From NCBI RefSeq assembly GCF_018390575.1, contig NZ_JAHBCJ010000003.1, positions 124,001 to 188,000 of the forward strand: 64,000 bases of DNA, written 5' to 3'. A program made the position numbers and the translations under genes. Positions within the stretch are counted from its first letter, which is position 1, and each line of letters begins with the position of its first letter. Source of the stretch: Bhargavaea massiliensis. Its GTDB lineage: Bacteria; Bacillota; Bacilli; Bacillales_A; Planococcaceae. Below, piece after piece: positions 8,180 to 13,793 of the stretch. The notes under the pieces were generated by a model. It saw only the letters and a list, made by a program, of their open reading frames with translations. It did no database searches and was not told the DNA's origin.

Positions 8180-9046
8180 TTATTTCTTCAAGTCTTCGAA
8201 CGTACCAATCAGCTGGTCAAGGTTGAGCTTAATGAGTACTGAGCCTCCTTTTGTGTCGTCCTTGATTGCCTTGGCAACATCATATTCCTGATATAGTTCA
8301 ACGATTCGCTTGTATGTCTCGTTGTCCTTGTCTTCCGAGTTTGCCGCGATGAGGTTGACGTAAGGGTGGACGTCCTCATTCGTTTCGTCTTCTTTGAAGA
8401 TCGCGTCCTCAGCTGGGGAGAATCCGGCCTGGCCGGCAATGCCGTTGTTGATGACGGAAGCTGCGACATCCGGAAGCACGCGAGGCGTCTGCTGGGCAGT
8501 CATCGGGAGAAGCTCGAGGTCGAGTTTGTTTTCTGTGATCTTGGATGGGTCGTCAAACAGGCCGAAGTCATCCGCGAGTGTGATAAGGCCGGCACTTTCG
8601 AGAAGCAGAAGGGCACGCGCCTGGTTAGTTGGGTCATCAGGAATCGCAATTTTGTCTCCTTTCTTCAGTTCGGACACGTCTTTGATTTTCTCGGAGTACA
8701 GGCCCATAGGGGCGAAGACAGTGGAACCGATCGGCTCAAGGTCATTACCGCTTTCTTTCACGTACTGGGCCAAAAAGGCGATGTTTTGGAAGGCGTTCAG
8801 GTCGATGTCCCCCTCTGCCAGGGCAGAGTTCGGAAGCGTGTAGTCGGCGAATTCAACAAGTTTTATCTCGATGCCCTCCTTCGCGGCTTTTTCTTTGAGA
8901 ATCGGCCACTGGGCGCCGTCCGAGCCGTTTACGCCGATTTTCACTGTGACGGTTTCACCGTCACCATTTGATGCGCCCGCTCCGCCGCATGCAGCGAGGG
9001 CAAGGGAAGCAACCAGGGCAATAGCCAGAATCCAGATTCTTTTCAT
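8180..9046 (-). CDS. metQ: Methionine ABC transporter substrate-binding lipoprotein
   Basis: 288 aa NlpA/MetQ family. A signal peptide with lipobox 'SLALAACGG' makes Cys about residue 20 the lipidated residue, so the protein sits on the outer face of the membrane. Family landmarks: 'ADYTLPNSALAEGDIDLNAF', 'GLYSEKIK', 'IPDDPTNQARALLLLE'. ATG 9046 is preceded by AAGGAG, which fixes the start; the in-frame extension upstream has no signal and no ribosome binding site. It binds L-methionine (possibly also D-Met or derivatives) and delivers it to MetI/MetN. Confidence 0.93.
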   Translation of the reverse strand: MKRIWILAIALVASLALAACGGAGASNGDGETVTVKIGVNGSDGAQWPILKEKAAKEGIEIKLVEFADYTLPNSALAEGDIDLNAFQNIAFLAQYVKESGNDLEPIGSTVFAPMGLYSEKIKDVSELKKGDKIAIPDDPTNQARALLLLESAGLITLADDFGLFDDPSKITENKLDLELLPMTAQQTPRVLPDVAASVINNGIAGQAGFSPAEDAIFKEDETNEDVHPYVNLIAANSEDKDNETYKRIVELYQEYDVAKAIKDDTKGGSVLIKLNLDQLIGTFEDLKK

Positions 9047-9101
9047 GATGAAGTCTCCTTTTAGTTGAGATAGGTTTATTTTTCGAACTGTTCTACTTTG
9101 A

Positions 9102-9770
9102 TTAGCGGCGCATGATTTTCCGTGACAGCGTGTTCCCGAGCCACTGCGCCAGCTGCACAAGGACAATCAGGATCAGCACGGTGACAATCATGACACTGCC
9201 GTCAAACCGCTGGTAGCCGTACGTCATGGCGATGTGGCCGAGGCCTCCGCCGCCGACTGTCCCGGCGACGGCCGAGAAGTCGATCAGGGTGACGGTGACG
9301 AACGTCAGGCCCAATACGAGCGGGCCCAATGCCTCGGGAATCAGGACCGTGAAGATGATCCGGAGCGGGCTCGCCCCCATCGCCTGGGCGGCTTCGATCA
9401 CACCCGGGTCGATGCTGACGAGGTTGTTTTCCACAACGCGTGCAATGGTGAAGCTTGCAACAATCGTCATCGGGAAAATCGCAGCTGCCGTTCCGATTGT
9501 CGTGCCGACGACGAGGCGCGTCAGCTGTGAAATGGCGACAAGGAAGATGATGAACGGCACCGGGCGGATGATGTTGATGACGAGGTTCAGCAAATTGAAA
9601 ACCACTTTGTTTTTCAGAATGTTGCCCTGCCTCGTCACGAAGAGCAGGAGCCCCATGATGATGCCCAAGATCGAACCGAACACCAAGGTTGCGATGACCA
9701 TGATGATCGTCTGGCCGGTGGATTCAACGATTCGCGGCCAGAAGGTAAGCCAATCAACGCCCAATTTCAT
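9102..9770 (-). CDS. metI: Methionine ABC transporter permease
   Basis: 222 aa, five to six hydrophobic segments, with the BPD_transp_1 coupling motif around 'EAAQAMGASPLRIIFTVLIP' (EAA loop). The start codon lies inside the end of metN (17-bp overlap), with GAGG before it, so translation is coupled. It forms the membrane channel of the MetNIQ importer. It is followed after 55 bp by metQ. Confidence 0.93.
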   Translation of the reverse strand: MKLGVDWLTFWPRIVESTGQTIIMVIATLVFGSILGIIMGLLLFVTRQGNILKNKVVFNLLNLVINIIRPVPFIIFLVAISQLTRLVVGTTIGTAAAIFPMTIVASFTIARVVENNLVSIDPGVIEAAQAMGASPLRIIFTVLIPEALGPLVLGLTFVTVTLIDFSAVAGTVGGGGLGHIAMTYGYQRFDGSVMIVTVLILIVLVQLAQWLGNTLSRKIMRR

Positions 9771-10779
9771 TCACCTCCCCGATGTCGGTCAGTGTCGCGA
9801 TTTCTTCGATGGCGGCCGCAACCTTCGCCGGTTCGCCCAAGAACGAAACAATCAGGTTGCCGAACAGCCGCTCCTGCAGCTCCCTCACCGAACCATAAAC
9901 GATGTTGAACGTCACGCCGTGCTTTGCGGTCACCTTCGACAGCACTGGCTCGTTGGCAATCGCTCCCTTGAACAGGAGCCGGTACAGCTTGCCGCCGCCG
10001 GTTGCGCGCCACTCAGCCAATACTCCGGGGGAAGGGAGGTCCTGCTGGACGGATCGGATAAACCGTCTGGTTGTCTCGTGGCCCGGGTTTGTGAATACAT
10101 CGAACACGCCGCCGGATTCGATCACTTCGCCGTTCTCCATGACTGCAACCTTCGAGCAGATCGACTGGATGACTTCCATCTCGTGGGTGATCAGGAGAAT
10201 CGTGATTCCGAGTTCCCGGTTCACCTTTTTCAGCAACCGGAGCACGTCGGCTGTCGTATCCGGGTCAAGTGCTGAGGTCGCCTCGTCACAGATAAGGATA
10301 TCCGGATTGGTCGCGAGCGCACGGGCGATTCCGACCCGCTGCTTCTGCCCGCCGGAAAGCTGATCCGGATAATCGTTCGCTTTGTCACCCAAGCCGACGA
10401 ACCGGAGCAGCTCTTCGACACGCACCGCGATTTCGCTCTTCGGAGTGCCGGCGAGCTTTAGCGGATAGGCGACGTTGCCCGCCACCGTCCGCGAGTTGAA
10501 GAGATTGAAGTTCTGGAAGATCATCCCGATATTCCGGCGCTGTTTCCGCAACTCCTTCGCCGGCAGTGAGGCGACGTTCACCCCCTGGATCTCGATCGTT
10601 CCTTCCGTCGGGCGCTCCAGCAGATTGACGAGCCGCAGCAACGTGCTCTTGCCGGCGCCGCTGAACCCGATAATTCCGTAGATATCGCCTTGCTCAACGG
10701 TGAGCGACACATTCTTCACTGCATGCACGTCTCGGTTTCCAAGCCGGAATGTCTTGGACACTTGCTTGAATTCAATCAT
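9754..10779 (-). CDS. metN: Methionine ABC transporter ATP-binding protein
   Basis: 341 aa. Walker A 'GFSGAGKST' (about residue 38), Q-loop, signature 'LSGGQKQR', Walker B 'ILICDEATSALD', H-loop 'LLITHEME'. The last ~80 residues form the NIL/C2 domain that, in the MetN family, binds methionine and shuts transport down (trans-inhibition). First gene of the operon, immediately downstream of a SAM-I riboswitch. The length and the presence of the regulatory C-domain separate it from generic amino-acid ATPases. Confidence 0.94.
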   Translation of the reverse strand: MIEFKQVSKTFRLGNRDVHAVKNVSLTVEQGDIYGIIGFSGAGKSTLLRLVNLLERPTEGTIEIQGVNVASLPAKELRKQRRNIGMIFQNFNLFNSRTVAGNVAYPLKLAGTPKSEIAVRVEELLRFVGLGDKANDYPDQLSGGQKQRVGIARALATNPDILICDEATSALDPDTTADVLRLLKKVNRELGITILLITHEMEVIQSICSKVAVMENGEVIESGGVFDVFTNPGHETTRRFIRSVQQDLPSPGVLAEWRATGGGKLYRLLFKGAIANEPVLSKVTAKHGVTFNIVYGSVRELQERLFGNLIVSFLGEPAKVAAAIEEIATLTDIGEVNEIGR

Positions 10780-10821
10780 CCGGCAACCCTCCTGATAGCC
10801 AATGCTAGGTGTACAACATAT

Positions 10822-10861
10822 GAAAAAGCCCTCTTTTTCTCATCAACAAGAAAAAGAGGGC
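10822..10861 (-). terminator. Expression-platform terminator of the SAM-I riboswitch
   Basis: On the minus strand, GCCCTCTTTTTCT and AGAAAAAGAGGGC form a 13-bp stem around TGTTGATG, followed by TTTTT. It lies between the aptamer and metN. Confidence 0.92.
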
Positions 10862-10867
10862 CTATGG

Positions 10868-10986
10868 GGCCATCTCCTTCTCATCTTCCAGATGCTGCAG
10901 CATCTGCAGGAATTGGCACGGTGCTCAAACGAGTCCGCTGCCGAGACGTCTCAGGGCCTGTCCCTCAGTCTCTCTTGATAAGAAAG
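10868..10986 (-). promoter_or_regulatory. SAM-I (S-box) riboswitch aptamer upstream of metNIQ
   Basis: Read on the minus strand, the leader begins CTTATCAAGAGAGACTGAGG, then GGACAGGCCCT, and has CCGTGCCAATTCCTGCAG and GATGAGAAGG. These are the classic conserved segments of the S-box aptamer (P1/P2 start, kink-turn region, P3, P4/J). A terminator follows. Known behaviour of the class: SAM binding favours the terminator, so the operon is on when methionine/SAM is scarce. Confidence 0.95.
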
Positions 10987-11001
10987 TGATTCTCATATTC
11001 G

Positions 11002-11053
11002 AATTGTTGCAACAATTTAAACTAATACTAAAGTCAAGGAAGCAAAAAGTCAA
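11002..11053 (-). promoter_or_regulatory. Sigma-A promoter of the met operon, with a palindrome near the start site
   Basis: On the minus strand: -35 TTGACT (11053-11048), 17-bp spacer, -10 TAGTAT (11030-11025). A perfect 16-bp palindrome AATTGTTGCAACAATT (11002-11017) sits at about the transcription start, just before the aptamer; it may be an operator or an RNA hairpin. Confidence 0.72.
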
Positions 11054-11079
11054 CGTCTTTTTGAAAAATAAAGAAATTT

Positions 11080-11276
11080 CCCTCTTGGCACCCGGCGCCG
11101 AGGTATCCAGCTCACTCACATCCCGCTCGACCGGGGTGTAGAACATGGTGCCATTCTACAGGAGCACGTACAGTCGATCCGGCAGCTCCGGCTGTTCGCC
11201 CGACTGCAGATTCAAATAGTACACTTCGATAAAATCCCCCGGAGAGTCGATCATGACGTCATACGAGCGCACCAGG
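11080..11276 (-). pseudogene. Decayed protein-coding remnant with in-frame stop
   Basis: One minus-strand frame reads protein-like sequence ('SYLVRSYDVMIDSPGDFIEV', then 'PELPDRLYVLL'), hits TAG at 11156-11158, and continues in the same frame as 'NGTMFYTPVERDVSELD'. There is no start codon with a ribosome binding site, and both ends dissolve into repeats or the met promoter. I do not recognise the family. It looks like a gene fragment left behind before the repeat region. Confidence 0.5.
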
Positions 11277-11302
11277 TATGAAGCACACTGGTGATCTCCT
11301 TC

Positions 11303-11333
11303 GAAGCACTCGGCTCCTCTTTGGAAGCACTCG
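11303..11333 (+). repeat. GAAGCACTCG word pair
   Basis: Exact words at 11303 and 11324, start-to-start 21 bp. Confidence 0.85.
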
Positions 11334-11449
11334 CCCCTTTCTCATGGGGGAAAACCGTTTTGATAAGGAACGCCGGCCGCGGCCGGCGATTGATCTGCCG
11401 GGGAAGCCGCTCGCCGGGCAGCGTGGCCGATCGGCAAAGGGCCAGCCGT

Positions 11450-11551
11450 GGTAATTCCACATCCCCGAAAAATAACCACTCACGAGACAACAGGACATGG
11501 CCGGCAAATGAGCAACCAGGTAATCACTCATCCCCGAGAGGTAACCACTCA
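11450..11551 (+). repeat. GGTAAYCACTCA words, two pairs
   Basis: Degenerate pair at 11450 (GGTAATTCCACA) and 11471 (AATAACCACTCA), 21 bp apart. Exact pair at 11519 (GGTAATCACTCA) and 11540 (GGTAACCACTCA), 21 bp apart. Confidence 0.85.
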
Positions 11552-11656
11552 TCCCCGATTGGCAGAATCTCAGTAGGGGGTGAGGCGGGAGTTCCAATTG
11601 CGGTCTTCCTCCGTTAAGTGGGGAATTCATCATTCGAGTCACTGGGGTGAGGTTTC

Positions 11657-11729
11657 GAAGCACTCGCGGAAGATTTGGAAGCACTGGCGCTTCCGATCGA
11701 AGCACTCGCCACCGTTTTGGAAGCACTCG
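11657..11729 (+). repeat. GAAGCACTCG word array, four copies
   Basis: Copies at 11657, 11678 (GAAGCACTGG), 11699 and 11720, every one exactly 21 bp after the last. The 11-bp sequences between words differ. Confidence 0.9.
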
Positions 11730-11831
11730 CCCATACCAAGGCAAAACCCTTCTGAAGGGAACGCCGGCCACGGCCGGCGATTGATCTGGCAAGTAGCTAT
11801 TCACAAGGCTGCATGGCCCCCAGCAACCCGA

Positions 11832-11864
11832 GGTAATCACTCATCCCCGAGAGGTAACCACTCA
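11832..11864 (+). repeat. GGTAAYCACTCA word pair
   Basis: GGTAATCACTCA at 11832 and GGTAACCACTCA at 11853, 21 bp apart. Confidence 0.9.
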
Positions 11865-11969
11865 TCCTCGATTGGCAGAATCTCAGTAGGGGGCGAGGTA
11901 GGAGTTCCAGTTGTGGCCTTCCTCCGTTAAGTGTGGAATTCATCATTCGATTCACTGGGGCAAGGTTTC

Positions 11970-12042
11970 GAAGCACTCGCGGGAAATTTGGAGGCACTGG
12001 GGCTCCCGTTCGAAGCACTCGCCACCGTTTTGGAAGCACTCG
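11970..12042 (+). repeat. GAAGCACTCG word array, four copies
   Basis: Copies at 11970, 11991 (GAGGCACTGG), 12012 and 12033, all 21 bp apart. Same position inside the composite repeat as the 11657 array. Confidence 0.9.
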
Positions 12043-12228
12043 CCCATACCAAGGCAAAACCTTTCTGAAGGGAACGCCGGCCACGGCCGGCGACTGATCT
12101 GGCGAAGTAACTATTCAAAAGGCTGCAAGGCCCCCATAGGCAATGAGCCACCCGATGTCATTACTTCCCCCGATTGGCGGAATCTCAGTAGGGGGCGAGG
12201 CGGGAGTTCATGCCTTGTTCGTACGGAA

Positions 12229-12376
12229 AGTTTCGTCATTCGTTTGCTCAGTTTCGTCATTGGGCCGGAAAGTTTCGTCATTCGCACCGGCGAGTAGCGC
12301 GAATGACGAAACTGGGGAGCGGAATGACGAAACTAAGTGTGCGAATGGCGAAACCGGAGCGGCGAATGACGAAACC
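12229..12376. repeat. Head-to-head AGTTTCGTCATT word arrays
   Basis: Three copies of AGTTTCGTCATT at 12229, 12250 and 12271, then four copies of the reverse complement GAATGACGAAAC(T/C) at 12301, 12322, 12343 (one mismatch) and 12364. All spacings inside each half are exactly 21 bp; the halves are about 18 bp apart. Transcribed, the halves could pair into an extended interrupted hairpin. The weak reading frames over it give only the repeated peptide. Confidence 0.9.
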
Positions 12377-12451
12377 GGTTGCCTCATGTTGCTTTCGTCG
12401 GATGCGTGAGCTTGCCGCTGCCAGGATGCCAGATCACCTTCTAAGACAAAT

Positions 12452-12478
12452 AAAGCCACCGGCGCCGCCGGTGGCTTT
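12452..12478 (-). terminator. Terminator of the SGNH hydrolase gene
   Basis: AAAGCCACCGGCG...CGCCGGTGGCTTT hairpin a few bases past the stop codon at 12484. T-rich on both strands, so it may work in both directions. Confidence 0.85.
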
Positions 12479-12483
12479 TCCCT

Positions 12484-13188
12484 TCATTTCATCTTTTCCA
12501 TCCATACGTCGTACCCGGCGCCGTTCAGGTGAACGCCGTCGATTGTATACCGCTGATCAAGCTGGCCTTTATCATCCAGAAACGCCGGATGCAGATCGGC
12601 GAAACGGACGCCTCTTTCTTCCGCGATCTTTTTGAGGATCCCGTTGTATTTCGCAATCTCTTCGTCACGGATGGAGTTCCCGATCAGGTCATGGTTCACC
12701 GGAAGGATGGAAAGCAGCGTCACTTCAGTCTTCCCATGATCGAACGCCTCGATGATTTTCCTTACATTCTTTTCGTACTCCTCCGGCCCGACGCCTTCCA
12801 TGATGTCGTTGATGCCGACCAGGATGTACGCTTCCTTCGGTTCGCGATCCACGACTTCCTTGATGCGGTGCAGCACATTATAGGACGTGTCGTCGCGGAT
12901 TCCCCGGTTAATCACGGTTTCGCCGGGGAAATACTCGCCGAACTGTCCGTGGTCGGTCAGGCTGTCGCCAATGAATGCCTTATCGACCGGGGCATTGGCC
13001 GGCGCCGCCTCGAACACGGATTTCTGGTTCAGGTAATAGTCGTTGAACGGCTGGTCGGATGTGAGCGTGCGCCACTGCTCCTTGAGGAATCGCTCACCGC
13101 CGTTCATTTGAATGTAAAACGCTGCCGCCCCGACCAGCAGCACATTCAGCGCAATCGAAACAATAAGTGCGGTCTTTATAATCTTCAT
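12484..13188 (-). CDS. Membrane-anchored SGNH/GDSL-type hydrolase
   Basis: 234 aa. One N-terminal membrane anchor ('TALIVSIALNVLLVGAAAF') followed by an extracellular SGNH fold: block I 'FIGDSLTDHG' (Ser), 'GINDIM' (Asn block) and block V 'YTIDGVHLNGAGY' (Asp/His). All catalytic residues are present. ATG 13188 is preceded by GGGAGA, whereas the much longer frame upstream has no initiation signal. Family members deacylate lipids, peptidoglycan or polysaccharides at the surface; the substrate here is unknown. It stands alone, upstream of the repeat region. Confidence 0.88.
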   Translation of the reverse strand: MKIIKTALIVSIALNVLLVGAAAFYIQMNGGERFLKEQWRTLTSDQPFNDYYLNQKSVFEAAPANAPVDKAFIGDSLTDHGQFGEYFPGETVINRGIRDDTSYNVLHRIKEVVDREPKEAYILVGINDIMEGVGPEEYEKNVRKIIEAFDHGKTEVTLLSILPVNHDLIGNSIRDEEIAKYNGILKKIAEERGVRFADLHPAFLDDKGQLDQRYTIDGVHLNGAGYDVWMEKMK

Positions 13189-13290
13189 GATGTCATCTCC
13201 CTGGTGAGTCAATAATGGCTTTTTACCCGATTTGGCCGGCCGGGAATCAGGGTAGAGAGTAATAAACTTAGAGCGGAAGGAATGAGGCAC

Positions 13291-13512
13291 ATGGGCAAGA
13301 ACCAGCATGTTATCCCGGTGGACGGCGGATGGGCCGTGAAAGCGGAAGGCGAATCGGAGCCGTCCCACACCGTCGGCACCCAGCAGGAAGCGTTTGAAAT
13401 CGGACGGGACATCGCGAAGAAAGAACGCTCCGAACTGCTGATCCACGGGGAAGACGGGAAAATCCGGGAGCGGAACACCTACGGAAAAGACCCGCATCCG
13501 CCGAAAGGATAA
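13291..13512 (+). CDS. DUF2188 family protein, first copy
   Basis: 73 aa from ATG 13291 (GAGG 6 nt upstream; an earlier ATG at 13282 sits too close to its own GGAAGG). The sequence 'QHVIPVDGGWAVKAEGESEP' and 'RSELLIHGEDGKIRERN' is the typical DUF2188 fold with its 'W.V' strand and 'GKI.....Y' ending. Function of the family is unknown. A paralog with the same 'QHVIPVDG.WA' opening is at 20207-20419, so the two copies bracket the pilus operon. Confidence 0.88.
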   Translation: MGKNQHVIPVDGGWAVKAEGESEPSHTVGTQQEAFEIGRDIAKKERSELLIHGEDGKIRERNTYGKDPHPPKG

Positions 13513-13526
13513 GGGACGAACCGGCA

Positions 13527-13559
13527 GGTAACCACTCACTGCCGAACGGTCCTCACTCA
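13527..13559 (+). repeat. GGTAAYCACTCA word pair
   Basis: GGTAACCACTCA at 13527 and GGTCCTCACTCA at 13548, 21 bp apart, in the 3' flank of the DUF2188 gene just before its terminator. Confidence 0.8.
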
Positions 13560-13570
13560 TAACCGAAACC

Positions 13571-13614
13571 AGCCGCCGCTTGCTCCATTGGGAGAAAAGC
13601 GGCGGCTTTTTTGA
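13571..13614 (+). terminator. Terminator after the DUF2188 gene
   Basis: AGCCGCCGCTT...AAGCGGCGGCT followed by TTTTT. The 175 bp from here to the pilus operon start are AT-rich and probably hold its promoter, but I could not fix clear -35/-10 boxes. Confidence 0.88.
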
Positions 13615-13793
13615 TTTGGAAAAACCATTACGTAAGTCCTTCTTTAGAAAATGAAATTAATCAAAAAATATTTCTTAATTAGGTCATAATTCCTCTATCA
13701 CTTTCATAAATATAGGTATGTAGGGCTTGTTTTGCTCTATTAAACAGTAGTTTACGAGATTAAACCCAACAGATAGCGAAAGGAGGAGGGGTC

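Larger units (their letters stand above)
11303..12210 (+). repeat. Composite ~300-bp tandem repeats built from short-word arrays
   Basis: A unit beginning ATTGGCAGAATCTCAGTAGG recurs at 11558, 11871 and (ATTGGCGG variant) 12173, i.e. periods of 313 and 302 bp, with a partial first unit from about 11303. Each unit carries a four-word GAAGCACTCG array, a GC-rich palindrome (perfect CGCCGGCCGCGGCCGGCG at 11371-11388; one-mismatch copies at 11762-11779 and 12075-12092) and usually a GGTAAYCACTCA pair. Open frames exist on both strands, but they lack ribosome binding sites and simply translate the repeats. No gene is supported here. Confidence 0.85.

Noticed and set aside
9226-10275. 349-codon plus-strand frame across metI/metN
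   Set aside because: Antisense shadow of two well-defined ABC transporter genes.
11580-11930. Open frames with repeated peptides (GNHSSPR, SKHS, RMTKL types) over the word arrays
   Set aside because: No ribosome binding site, frames open on both strands, and the peptides merely translate the 21-bp repeats; word families appear in either orientation relative to genes.
12229-12376. CRISPR array
   Set aside because: Repeats are 12-13 bp with 8-9-bp gaps on a 21-bp period, far too short; half are inverted and there are no cas genes.
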